Shown piece by piece: positions 1 to 8,519 of a stretch of DNA of 64,000 nucleotides. Both the position numbers and the translations under genes were made by a program. Under the pieces are notes generated by a model. It searched no databases, was not told where the DNA came from, and saw nothing but the letters and a program-made list of their open reading frames with translations. Each line of letters opens with the position of its first letter. The stretch's first letter is position 1. The stretch lies in the NCBI GenBank assembly GCA_026995935.1, contig JALWNK010000067.1, positions 19,309 through 83,308 on the forward strand. Reading direction: 5' to 3'. The stretch is from Deltaproteobacteria bacterium (lineage in GTDB: Bacteria; Desulfobacterota; Dissulfuribacteria; Dissulfuribacterales; QOAL01).

Positions 1-55
1 CAGCAAGGGAAGGTAAGAGGAAGATGAGGCCTTTTTTGTCAGATTTGGCGTTCAT
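1..55 (-). CDS. N-terminus of an unidentified protein, cut by window edge
   Basis: An ATG on the minus strand overlaps the stop of the following glycosyltransferase gene as ATGA, the same coupling seen elsewhere in this cluster. Only 18 codons remain, reading MNAKSDKKGLIFLLPSLA. The short basic stretch followed by a hydrophobic run suggests the start of a membrane protein or a signal peptide. An inner-membrane polysaccharide gene such as a polymerase or ligase would fit the neighbourhood, but that is inference only. This piece is too short for the ORF track. Confidence 0.55.
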   Translation of the reverse strand, partial: MNAKSDKKGLIFLLPSLA

Positions 56-1218
56 GTGGCCTTTAACCCTTCTGGTTTTTCCTGTTCGTATAGCCCTAAA
101 AATAACTCTTCGTAGGCGCTCACCATTCTTTCCAGGCCGAAGCGTTCCACAATACGTTGTCTTGCGGCCTGTTCCATTTTGACCCTTTTATCTTTAGGCA
201 TGGAAAGGAGGTCATGTGCAGCCCTTGCAAGTGCCTCAGGATTATTTGGCGAAACCGCTATGCCTCCAACCGCTCCAAGGATTTTCCTTGTATCTCCCAC
301 TTCTGTTGCCGCACAAAGTCTTTCACAGGCCATTGATTCAGCCACTGCATTAGGAAAGCCCTCACCGGAAGACGAGGAGCAGGTAATTTCACATGCACTG
401 TAAAAGGCGCTTATTTTTTCCGTTTGTCCAAGCCAGCAGATCCTTTTTTCGATTCCCAGGGATGATGCAAGTTTCTTGAGTCCATCTTTAAGACCTTTGT
501 CTCCGTCTCCAGCAATGAGGAACAAGGCATCCTGGTATCTTTTTGAAAGAATGGCTGCTGCCTTTAAAAAGGTAGGATAATCCTTCATGGGATCAATCCT
601 TCCGACTCGTCCAATAAGCCGGACTTTTGCAGGCAAATCAAGGGACTTGCGCAGGGCCCTTGCCCCCTGGCTGTTGTAAGAAAAAAGATCCGTATCTATT
701 CCGTTTGGGATCACCACAATCTTGGATTTCCTGTAACCATTCAGGGCATGGTAGGAGCGGCCGCTCCAGGAATTTGAGACGATAACATCCACGAGACCGG
801 AAACCCTTGCGTTCAATTTGTAAATCCACTTGGAAGTGGGGCTGTAGCAGTCAAAATCCATGTTTGTGGCCCTAAGGCCCCATACTACCTTGCAGCCACC
901 CAGGAATTTTGCCGGCAGGGATGCGGTACATGCATCGCCCATTAACCCAAAGACTATAGAGGGTCTGTAGTACCTGACAAGTTTAAGGATACCAGTGAAG
1001 AGCCCTGCCAGGTCGAAACGCCCCTTGATGTTCAGACAGTGGTACCTTACTCCTGAAATGGCCTTAACGCGTCCTTCCCACCGGCCGCCCTCGTAGTAGG
1101 TGGCTACTATGGGCATGAATTTCTCCTTGTTAAGGCCCTTTAGCAGATTGAGAAGCTGCCTTTCCGCCCCCCCTTGGTCAAACTTTCCTAAGATAAAGAG
1201 GATCCCTATGCGCCCCAT
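52..1218 (-). CDS. Glycosyltransferase, family 4 type
   Basis: The 388-residue protein has the GT-B fold layout of GT4 retaining glycosyltransferases. The N-terminus carries the acceptor-side motif KFDQGGAERQLLNLL. The C-terminal half carries GRVGRIDPMKDYPTFLKAA and the nucleotide-sugar-binding segment SSSSGEGFPNAVAESMA with the expected E-x7-E spacing. It probably adds a hexose to a lipid-linked surface polysaccharide at the inner face of the membrane; donor and acceptor cannot be read from sequence. Its start overlaps the end of asnB by 13 nt and its stop overlaps the start of the next gene, so it sits inside a translationally coupled operon. Confidence 0.88.
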   Translation of the reverse strand: MGRIGILFILGKFDQGGAERQLLNLLKGLNKEKFMPIVATYYEGGRWEGRVKAISGVRYHCLNIKGRFDLAGLFTGILKLVRYYRPSIVFGLMGDACTASLPAKFLGGCKVVWGLRATNMDFDCYSPTSKWIYKLNARVSGLVDVIVSNSWSGRSYHALNGYRKSKIVVIPNGIDTDLFSYNSQGARALRKSLDLPAKVRLIGRVGRIDPMKDYPTFLKAAAILSKRYQDALFLIAGDGDKGLKDGLKKLASSLGIEKRICWLGQTEKISAFYSACEITCSSSSGEGFPNAVAESMACERLCAATEVGDTRKILGAVGGIAVSPNNPEALARAAHDLLSMPKDKRVKMEQAARQRIVERFGLERMVSAYEELFLGLYEQEKPEGLKAT

Positions 1219-3161
1219 CTTTCAAGCCATGCCTGAAACATTAGAATGTTCCAGAGGGTGTATTGGTGGTTGCATCTCCCCGTTACGTGCTCTTTCCAGA
1301 TTTTTGAGACGGTTTCCTGGCGCAGATACCCCTGGCTCCGTATCCTGTGGGGAGAGAGTAGTTCCTCTGCCCACTCACGAAGGGGGCCTCTGATCCAATC
1401 TCCAAGGGGAATTCCGAATCCCATCTTTGGCCTGTCCACCAGATCTTTGGGAAGGTATCTGTAAAGGAGATGTCTCAGTATCAGTTTTCCGGTTCCATTC
1501 CTGTGCTTGAACCTTCCAGGAAGCCTGAAGGAAAGCTCTACCACCCTGTGATCGAGTATGGGAACCCTGGCTTCCAGGGCAACGGCCATGCTGGCCCTGT
1601 CCACCTTAGTGAGAATGTCGTCCGGAAGGTAGGTGATAATATCAAGAAGGGCCATGAGTTCCCTTTCTTCTCCCTGGCACTTACTTATTTCGTAGAAGGC
1701 AGGGGCAATGTCATCATGTTCCTTGCAGATTTTCCCAAATGGCAGGATGTGGCTGTTGGCCCAGCCGTAAAACTGGCAGTAGCCATGGGCACTTAAAAGT
1801 TCCTGAATTCTTTTAGAGATGCGGCTTAGCGGCCCTTTTGCTCCATACCTTTCCATTATGGGGCCAGCGGCCAGTCCCAGGATATCAAGGAGCATGTCTG
1901 GAAAAAATTCCAGCATCTTATTTATTGGAGGCCTTAAACTTTCTGGTATCTTTTCAATCAGGCTCCATACTGCCAGGCTTTTTTCGTAGCGTGGATAACC
2001 CCAGAAAAGCTCGTCACCTCCGTCTCCAGAAAGTGCTACTGTGACATGTCTCCTGGTGAGGCTGGATATAAGGAGGGTAGGTATCTGGGAGGAATCTGCA
2101 AAGGGTTCGTCCCAAAACTCTGGAATTTGTGGGATGAGTTCAAGGGCATCCCTTGCGGTAATGTATAATTCCGTGTGCTCTGTTCCAAGATGATTTGCCA
2201 CCTTCTTGGCAAATGGTGCCTCGTTGTATTCGGCTTCTTTAAATCCCACGCTGAAGGTTCGTACAGGTCGGTTGCTTACCGCCTGCATAATGGCCACCAC
2301 TGTGGATGAATCTATTCCGCCTGACAAAAAGGCGCCAAGAGGGACATCGGTCACGAGCCTCAGCCTGACTGAGTCTGTAAGGGTTCCTTCCAGGAGGTCC
2401 ACGGCCTCTTCAAAGCTTCCCTGGAATGGGTCGGCCTTTGCCATCTTCCAGGCCTTTTCAGCAGACCAGTAGGTGGTTTTCTGGACCATTTTGTTGGGGA
2501 TGTCCTTCAAATCCAGGGTTACCACCTCGCCAGGCATTACCTTAAAGACCTGTTCATATATGGTAAGAGGGGCGGGAATGTAATTGTGACGAAAGAAGAC
2601 TCCCAAGGCCTCAAAGTTCAACCTGTTTTTAAAGCCTGGATAGGCACTAAGGGCCTTGAGCTCCGAACCAAAGACGAAGGCTGAATCGTGGCGGCTCCAG
2701 CCGTAGTATAGGGGCTTTATTCCAAGCCTGTCCCTTACAAGATGCAGCCTTTTTTCCAGCCCGTCCCAAATGGCAAATGCAAACATGCCTATGAATCGTT
2801 TTACAGACTCAACTCCCCACTCTGAAAAGGCTGCCAGCAGGACCTCGGTGTCACAGTTGCTGGAAAAACTATGGCCTCTTTCTTGGAACTCTTTACGTAT
2901 TTCCAGGTAGTTATATATCTCCCCGTTGTAGACGACAGTATATCTTCCTTCCCCGTAGGTCATGGGCTGTCTGCCAGCAGGAGAAAGATCCAGGATGGCA
3001 AGCCTTCTGTGTCCAAGGGCCACTGGGTCTTCCTGACCGACCCAGGTGTCACCGTCATCTGGCCCCCTGTGGACAAGGGTGGATGTCATCTTGCGGATGT
3101 ACTGCCTGAGATTTTGGGCCTGGCTGTTATTAGGAAGTATGATTCCTGTTATTCCACACAT
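1206..3161 (-). CDS. asnB: Asparagine synthase (glutamine-hydrolysing) family protein
   Basis: The 651-residue protein starts MCGITGI, exposing the catalytic Cys2 of an N-terminal class II glutamine amidotransferase domain. HRGPDDGDTW and YNGEIYNY follow as expected. The C-terminal synthetase domain has the PPi-loop SGGIDSSTVVAI and LSGDGGDELFWGYPRY. The length matches the AsnB family (about 600-650). In free metabolism it makes asparagine from aspartate, glutamine and ATP. Inside a glycosyltransferase/flippase cluster such proteins often amidate sugar carboxylates of the polysaccharide, so either role is possible. It lies 12 nt downstream of a glycosyltransferase gene. Confidence 0.92.
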   Translation of the reverse strand: MCGITGIILPNNSQAQNLRQYIRKMTSTLVHRGPDDGDTWVGQEDPVALGHRRLAILDLSPAGRQPMTYGEGRYTVVYNGEIYNYLEIRKEFQERGHSFSSNCDTEVLLAAFSEWGVESVKRFIGMFAFAIWDGLEKRLHLVRDRLGIKPLYYGWSRHDSAFVFGSELKALSAYPGFKNRLNFEALGVFFRHNYIPAPLTIYEQVFKVMPGEVVTLDLKDIPNKMVQKTTYWSAEKAWKMAKADPFQGSFEEAVDLLEGTLTDSVRLRLVTDVPLGAFLSGGIDSSTVVAIMQAVSNRPVRTFSVGFKEAEYNEAPFAKKVANHLGTEHTELYITARDALELIPQIPEFWDEPFADSSQIPTLLISSLTRRHVTVALSGDGGDELFWGYPRYEKSLAVWSLIEKIPESLRPPINKMLEFFPDMLLDILGLAAGPIMERYGAKGPLSRISKRIQELLSAHGYCQFYGWANSHILPFGKICKEHDDIAPAFYEISKCQGEERELMALLDIITYLPDDILTKVDRASMAVALEARVPILDHRVVELSFRLPGRFKHRNGTGKLILRHLLYRYLPKDLVDRPKMGFGIPLGDWIRGPLREWAEELLSPHRIRSQGYLRQETVSKIWKEHVTGRCNHQYTLWNILMFQAWLERWGA

Positions 3162-3173
3162 TCTGAATCTTAT

Positions 3174-4229
3174 TTAGATAGAAGTTTTTCCCAGGGATTG
3201 GAAAACTCTCGCCAATATTTTTGATACAACTTCACTGCTGTAATGGGAAATTACCACTCTTCTGCCCTCTTCCCCCATTTTTTTTGCGCTTTCTCTGCTC
3301 TTGTAAAAGAATTCAAGGGCACCAAGCCACTCGTCAATGGAGTGTACAGGAAGACCAATCTGGCCCTTTTCAAATACCTCCCTGTTCATCCCGACTGGAG
3401 AGGAAATAACCGGTACGCCACAGGCCATGTACTGTAACATCTTGAAACTGCATTTTCCTTTCGTCCATTCTGTGTCCTTTAAGGGCATTATCCCTACATC
3501 CATCTCTTGAATGGCTGATACTTCTAAGCCCTCTGACCACTTGACAAATTCAACCTGTTTATAACCCATTTTGGGAAAATGTGGTTTGGCATTTGACACC
3601 AGGAGCAATTTCGAATCAGGATGTCTGTTAAAGAAGTTCATCAAAGGCCTTTCAATTAATTCAAGGTTTGACAGGTTACTTGATGTGCCTATCCAGCCTA
3701 TGATGAATGAAGCCCGCTTTTTCCTTTTTGGTGCCGGGATAAAACGCCTGGTATCAACGCTTGTTGGTACTACTATTACGTTCTTGTTAACCTTGGAAAA
3801 CCAGTTGGCAAGGAACTTATTTCCCGCCGCTATGCACGAAACCCCTTTTAAAAAAGAGGACGGTTTTTCCCTTATGTCCCGGTTAGTGAGCCATATTGCA
3901 TCGTCAACGTCAAATACCACCGGAGGCCGTATATGGCTTTCAAGGGTTAAATAGCCCTCTATCATTTCCCTCTGGAGCCAGACAATATCGAATGCATTAC
4001 TTTTTCTAAGATGCATCAGCCTGGAGAAAAACTTGGCAGGCAAAATGGAGAGGGAAAAAAACCTGCGCAAACCTTTAGGCAGGGCCTGAAGGGAAGGTGG
4101 TAGGGTATATTGGGGGAAATACTCTGTAACAAGGATACCCTGTTCTTTTAGATAGGGAATAAGCTGTCTGACTCGGTACCTCGCAGACGGGACATATCCG
4201 CCCTGGGTGATGGCCGCGACCTTGATCAT
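3174..4229 (-). CDS. Glycosyltransferase family 1/4-like protein
   Basis: The start is placed at the ATG overlapping the upstream methyltransferase stop as ATGA (MIKVAAITQGGYVPSARYRV), giving 351 residues, six fewer than the ORF track. The C-terminal half has the GT-B pattern: FIIGWIGTSSNLSNLELIERP for the start of the second Rossmann domain, then KCSFKMLQYMACGVPVISSPVG, the usual nucleotide-sugar-binding helix. FDVDDAIWL in the middle is common in this glycosyltransferase subgroup. It probably acts in assembly of the same surface glycan as its neighbours. The precise sugar is unknown. Confidence 0.83.
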   Translation of the reverse strand: MIKVAAITQGGYVPSARYRVRQLIPYLKEQGILVTEYFPQYTLPPSLQALPKGLRRFFSLSILPAKFFSRLMHLRKSNAFDIVWLQREMIEGYLTLESHIRPPVVFDVDDAIWLTNRDIREKPSSFLKGVSCIAAGNKFLANWFSKVNKNVIVVPTSVDTRRFIPAPKRKKRASFIIGWIGTSSNLSNLELIERPLMNFFNRHPDSKLLLVSNAKPHFPKMGYKQVEFVKWSEGLEVSAIQEMDVGIMPLKDTEWTKGKCSFKMLQYMACGVPVISSPVGMNREVFEKGQIGLPVHSIDEWLGALEFFYKSRESAKKMGEEGRRVVISHYSSEVVSKILARVFQSLGKTSI

Positions 4230-5179
4230 GATTTGGGTCTTGCCCAAATGGTCATCCTGCCAGTCTGACCAAAAAAACCAAGAAACAGGGCCAAAGGATA
4301 TAAAATATAATTGGACATGCGTGATGTTTCTGGCATATGGATAAATTTTTGGGCTATTTTCTCCATTTTTAGGTCTTGCATGATATATCCAAGGCTTGCC
4401 ATGGTATTAGTTAAGGTCCTTTGGTGATGAATTTTTTTCATTTCCCATCCCCCTGCATTTAATATCTTTTCGACCGTACCGGGCGTAAAGTGAAAAAGAT
4501 GGCTGGGTAACTGCAAGGCATACCATTTGTCCCTGAATATCCTAAACTCTAGTGAACCGGCATTTGGTACCGAAAGTACCAGCCAGCCCTCAGGCTTAAT
4601 CCAGCCACGGAGCCTTTTCAGTGCCAATACAGGTTCATGAAGGTGTTCCAGCACCATCCAGCCTACTATCAAGTCAAATGGACCTTTGGGACCTTTGATG
4701 CTTTCCACTTGCCCTGCATATACTGTGTAGCCAAGTTTTGCCGCCTCCCTGGCTGCACTTTTTGAAAATTCAATGCCTTCCACCTGCCAACCTTCTTGAG
4801 ACATCTTGTGGAGAAAGGCGCCTGAGGCGCATCCGATTTCCAGTAGTCTTCCCGGTTTTAGAGGCGGTAGCGATGTTGTTTTAAAATCAAATATCTTTCG
4901 TGCTACCTTCTTTAGACGCGGTTTTAAAAACGTGCTGGAAACCCTGTCTTTGCACCTGACTTTTGTGCCAACATAGGGCCCATAGTCTTCCGGATAGTAG
5001 TAAGCCATGCTTTGAGGGCCTGGTCTCGGATTTGTCCGCATGAGGCCGCAGTTCAGGCATTTTACCACACTGAATGTCCCAGGAAGATTATTTAACCGAT
5101 CCGTTCCAGTAAGGATCAACTCGTCATCCCTTTTGCAACCAAGGGGACAACCCCTGTCTTCCAATATCACCTCATTCAT
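4226..5179 (-). CDS. Class I SAM-dependent methyltransferase with N-terminal zinc-finger-like Cys set
   Basis: The 317-residue protein has a central Rossmann methyltransferase core: motif I LLEIGCASGAFLHKM, then FDLIVGWMVLEHLHEP (post-I/motif II), typical of the methyltransferase 11/12/23 families. Before it lie Cys residues in CPLGC and CLNCGLMRTNPRP, which may bind zinc and are common in methyltransferases of polysaccharide clusters. It probably methylates a sugar residue or chain end. Its start overlaps the flippase stop by 8 nt, and its stop overlaps the next glycosyltransferase start by 4 nt. Confidence 0.85.
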   Translation of the reverse strand: MNEVILEDRGCPLGCKRDDELILTGTDRLNNLPGTFSVVKCLNCGLMRTNPRPGPQSMAYYYPEDYGPYVGTKVRCKDRVSSTFLKPRLKKVARKIFDFKTTSLPPLKPGRLLEIGCASGAFLHKMSQEGWQVEGIEFSKSAAREAAKLGYTVYAGQVESIKGPKGPFDLIVGWMVLEHLHEPVLALKRLRGWIKPEGWLVLSVPNAGSLEFRIFRDKWYALQLPSHLFHFTPGTVEKILNAGGWEMKKIHHQRTLTNTMASLGYIMQDLKMEKIAQKFIHMPETSRMSNYILYPLALFLGFFGQTGRMTIWARPKS

Positions 5180-6455
5180 GAAGATATTTCCTTCTAAAGA
5201 AATGGAACTGGAGAAAAAAGTTGAGCAAATAGTAAAGGCTGGTTACGGTAGCCAGCCCCAAAACGCCACTTTTAAGAAATGCAAATACCTTGCAGGGGAT
5301 ATATAGGGTATACGTAACCATAGAGAGTTTGGTGGGGGTTTTTGTATCCCCGCAGGCATAGAAAGAGACAGAGGCGATCTGCCCCAAGAGCCCGCCAATA
5401 AGCATACCGCCAAGGCAAATAAGAATCCAGTAAAGGCGAGTTATATCGTTAGCTGTAAACTTTCCCAAAAGGGTCAATAGTCCCAGTAGTCTTGGTCCCA
5501 GGAGTGAAACCGTCAAGAGGCAACCAGTTCCAAGGAGAAAGACAATAAATAATTTTTTATAATAGACCTTGCGAATGGAGGAAGTCTCTTTTCGAACGTG
5601 AAAATTACTCATCTTCGGTACCAAGGGTGCGGCAATGGCCTTATTTAAAACCTGGCACACGGCTCCATAGATTTGCTGGGCAAAATAGTAGAGAGAGAGG
5701 CTTCCGCTAAGGGCAGTTGAAAGAAGCGCGCGTTCTACCAAGGGGTCTGTCTTGTAGTAGGCGGTTCCCACGAGAAGAGGTGCTATGCGCCTTCGCATTT
5801 CTCTAAGGACATAGGAAGAAATCCTTGGAGGACGTGGTCTTCCCATGCCAGGTAAGAGAAACAGGGTTTGCAGAATGAGTTTCAGCAAAGTTAGCCATGC
5901 ACCTGCAATCACCCCAAACCTCGGAAGTGCCCAGACAAGCATGGGCAGGACAGCTATACTTGCGCTCATGGGTACGCACTCCGCCCAAATGAATTTTTGC
6001 TTTGAATGGTATGCTGCCCATTGAACAGCATTCACTGCTGAAAGTATCATGCCTGCAAGTTGAATTCTAGACAGTGTAACCGTTAAGTGAGCTTCATGCC
6101 CCTTAAACCCTGGGAACAGCAATGGCACCCACAAGTTTGCAGAAACAATCAAGATGAATGCAATAAGGCCAAAGACCAGACCGATGAACCAGAAGGCAAT
6201 CCATGCATCCTGATCGATCCTTTCACGGGGACGGGTGGAAAGGATGGGTACCAGTACATGCATAAGGGAGCTTCCCACCATGGCAATTACAAACTGGGGA
6301 ATGGTGAAGCTTGCAAAAAAGGCATCTGTTTCAATGCCTGCGCCCAATTTGGAAAGCAGGTACCACTGGAAGAAAAAGGCAGCTACAATGTTTGTGCCGG
6401 AAAAGAGGCTCAGATAAACCCCTTGTTTTGTCTCTCTGTTTAGAATAGGTGTCAA
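5172..6455 (-). CDS. MurJ/MVF-like lipid-linked oligosaccharide flippase
   Basis: The 427-residue polytopic membrane protein resembles the MurJ/MVF branch of the MOP superfamily. It has ETDAFFASFTIPQFV near the N-terminus, corresponding to the DAFFVAFRIP-type motif of MurJ, and roughly a dozen hydrophobic segments. It is shorter than canonical MurJ (about 510), so it may lack the last two helices. First in the polysaccharide operon, it probably flips the undecaprenyl-linked glycan made by the downstream genes rather than serving as the main lipid II flippase. The start is a TTG without a clear Shine-Dalgarno, so the true start is uncertain. Confidence 0.72.
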   Translation of the reverse strand: MTPILNRETKQGVYLSLFSGTNIVAAFFFQWYLLSKLGAGIETDAFFASFTIPQFVIAMVGSSLMHVLVPILSTRPRERIDQDAWIAFWFIGLVFGLIAFILIVSANLWVPLLFPGFKGHEAHLTVTLSRIQLAGMILSAVNAVQWAAYHSKQKFIWAECVPMSASIAVLPMLVWALPRFGVIAGAWLTLLKLILQTLFLLPGMGRPRPPRISSYVLREMRRRIAPLLVGTAYYKTDPLVERALLSTALSGSLSLYYFAQQIYGAVCQVLNKAIAAPLVPKMSNFHVRKETSSIRKVYYKKLFIVFLLGTGCLLTVSLLGPRLLGLLTLLGKFTANDITRLYWILICLGGMLIGGLLGQIASVSFYACGDTKTPTKLSMVTYTLYIPCKVFAFLKSGVLGLATVTSLYYLLNFFLQFHFFRRKYLHE

Positions 6456-6627
6456 TGTGTTATTAATTTGTTCAATTGGAAAGGAGATTGGTCTTCTTGT
6501 ACCTGAGAGAAGGCCAATGGAAAATTTCTGAATGATTTACCTTTGTAAATAAAGATTTTATGATTTTTCCCATAATGTTAAGAATATTTGACTAAGAAAT
6601 AATCTAATACAATGAGAAAGTAAAACC

Positions 6628-8517
6628 ATGCAAAGACCTTTTATTGAAGCCTTGTTGGATTCACCCTTGTTGGCAGACGGCGCTTTAGGCACCTACTTTT
6701 ACGAAAAGGGAGTGGCCCTTGGCACTAACACCGACCTTTTAAACATCTCTGATCCAGACCTGGTCTATTCAGTACACGAGGAATATATCCGGGCAGGTAG
6801 CCAGCTCATAGAGACAAATACCTTTGGTGCAAACCGTTTCAGGCTAGGCCACCTGGGCCGGAAGCTCTCTGTTCGTGAAATAAACCAGGCGGGTGCTGCT
6901 GTTGCAAGAAAGGCTGCTGGAAAGGACATTTTTGTGGCAGGCTCCATGGGGCCAACCGGAGTGGATTTTCCTTTGGACCTTGAGGAGCTTACTGAGTCTG
7001 ACATAGAAGCGGCCTTCAGGGAGCAGGCAGAGGCCCTCCTTGATGGCGGGGTTGATCTTTTGATCCTTGAAACGTTTACCCACCTGGACGAGCTTCTTGT
7101 TGCAATAAGGACCGTTAGAAAGATGGACGCAGGCATCCCTATTGTGGCCCAGATGGTCTTCCCGTCTCGTGGAAAAACCGCCCACGGCCTCGATGCACTC
7201 TACTGTGCCGACATGGCCATCCAGGAAGGCTGCAACTGTTTTGGTACAAACTGCGGCAGAGGGGTAAAGGCCATGCTGGAGGCCATTGAACACTTATCTT
7301 CCATAAGGGACAGGGTGCCCCTTTCTGCCTTCCCAAATGCAGGAATTCCCGAGGTCATGGACTGCCGAATGGTCTATTCCACGCCACCCTCCTACATGGC
7401 TGAAAAGGTGGTGGAGATGGTTCGCCATGGGGTAAGGCTTATTGGCGGCTGCTGTGGAACCACTCCGGCCCACATCCATGAGTTCAAAAAGAGGCTTCAC
7501 CTAAGGGCCAAAAAGGCCCGGATAGTTGCCGTCTCAAGCGTGAGAGAAAAGGAAGAGGCAAAGGAGCAAAAAGGATATGGGCCAGGTGGGCTTCTATCCG
7601 CCCTGGAAAAGGATCGTCTTCCGGTTTTCGTGGAGCTTGACCCGCCTCCCCACCTGAAGATAGATGGTGTGCTTGAGGGGGCAGGGGCCTTGAAGGAGGC
7701 AGGCGCAGACTGCATCACCCTTGCAGAAAATCCCCTTGCAGTCCTAAGGGCGGACAATCTTTCAATTGCCCACCTCATAAAGAAAAAGTATGAAATCGAA
7801 ACGGTGATTCATCTTACAGGCCGTGACAGGAACGTTTTGGGCCTTCAGACTCAGGTCATGGGGGCCCACCTCCTTGGAATCAGGGGAATTCTTGCGGTTA
7901 CCGGGGACCCTGCATCATCCAGTGACCAGCCAGGGGTAAGCGGTGTTTTTGACCTTAATTCCTTTGGGCTAGTGAAGATGATTTCAGGCTTCAACCAGGG
8001 GAAGAACCTTGCAGGCCGGGATATGAAAGACCGAACGGACTTTTCAATAGGTGTGGCCTTCAGCTTCAGGCCCAACAACCCGGATCTCCAGCTAAGAAGG
8101 CTTGAGAAAAAGGCTTCCCTTGGCGCACACTTTGTAATGACCCAGCCCATCTTTGATGCCTCATCCATAGAAAAGATGATGGAGCTTACCTCCCACCTTG
8201 ATCTCCTGATCCTGCCAGGCCTTTTTCCCTTGATTTCTGCAAGAAATGCAGAGTTTCTCCACAATGAGCTTCCCGGGATTACCATCCCGGAGGAGATAAG
8301 AAAGAGGCTCAGGCGTTTTGAAAAGGTGGAAGACCAGCGAAAAGAGGGAATAGACATAGTGAGGGATCTCATAGAGCAGACTGCTCCATTTGTTGACGGC
8401 CTTTATCTTATAAGCCCCCTTAACAAGTGGGAAGTACCGGTTGCCCTGTTGAAGGACATAAGATCTAGCGGCTGGAAGGGCTCTGGCAGGCTTAAGGCCC
8501 TGTGCAAGGGGGAGTAA
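6628..8517 (+). CDS. Bifunctional homocysteine S-methyltransferase / methylenetetrahydrofolate reductase
   Basis: The 629-residue protein is a two-domain fusion. Residues 1 to about 290 are a zinc-dependent homocysteine methyltransferase with DGALGTYFYEKG, FGTNCGRG and the metal-binding LIGGCCGTTPAHI. Residues about 320 to 629 are a MetF-like TIM barrel with FVELDPPP, LAVTGDPASSS and HFVMTQPIFD. It would reduce methylene-THF and pass methyl groups to homocysteine, as in the YitJ-type proteins. Its end overlaps the region before the next Fe-S protein, which could feed electrons to the MTHFR half. The close link to formate dehydrogenase suggests one-carbon coupling. Upstream DNA is AT-rich and probably holds the operon promoter, but no clear consensus pair is seen. 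Confidence 0.92.
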   Translation: MQRPFIEALLDSPLLADGALGTYFYEKGVALGTNTDLLNISDPDLVYSVHEEYIRAGSQLIETNTFGANRFRLGHLGRKLSVREINQAGAAVARKAAGKDIFVAGSMGPTGVDFPLDLEELTESDIEAAFREQAEALLDGGVDLLILETFTHLDELLVAIRTVRKMDAGIPIVAQMVFPSRGKTAHGLDALYCADMAIQEGCNCFGTNCGRGVKAMLEAIEHLSSIRDRVPLSAFPNAGIPEVMDCRMVYSTPPSYMAEKVVEMVRHGVRLIGGCCGTTPAHIHEFKKRLHLRAKKARIVAVSSVREKEEAKEQKGYGPGGLLSALEKDRLPVFVELDPPPHLKIDGVLEGAGALKEAGADCITLAENPLAVLRADNLSIAHLIKKKYEIETVIHLTGRDRNVLGLQTQVMGAHLLGIRGILAVTGDPASSSDQPGVSGVFDLNSFGLVKMISGFNQGKNLAGRDMKDRTDFSIGVAFSFRPNNPDLQLRRLEKKASLGAHFVMTQPIFDASSIEKMMELTSHLDLLILPGLFPLISARNAEFLHNELPGITIPEEIRKRLRRFEKVEDQRKEGIDIVRDLIEQTAPFVDGLYLISPLNKWEVPVALLKDIRSSGWKGSGRLKALCKGE

Positions 8518-8519
8518 TC

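Noticed and set aside
6456-6627. SAM or cobalamin riboswitch before the methionine-synthase fusion
   Set aside because: The region is short and AT-rich, with no conserved riboswitch core; a TTGACT at 6588 has no suitable -10 at 16-18 nt.
7851-8372. Minus-strand 173-residue ORF opposite the MTHFR domain
   Set aside because: Antisense shadow with low-complexity Ser/Arg content.
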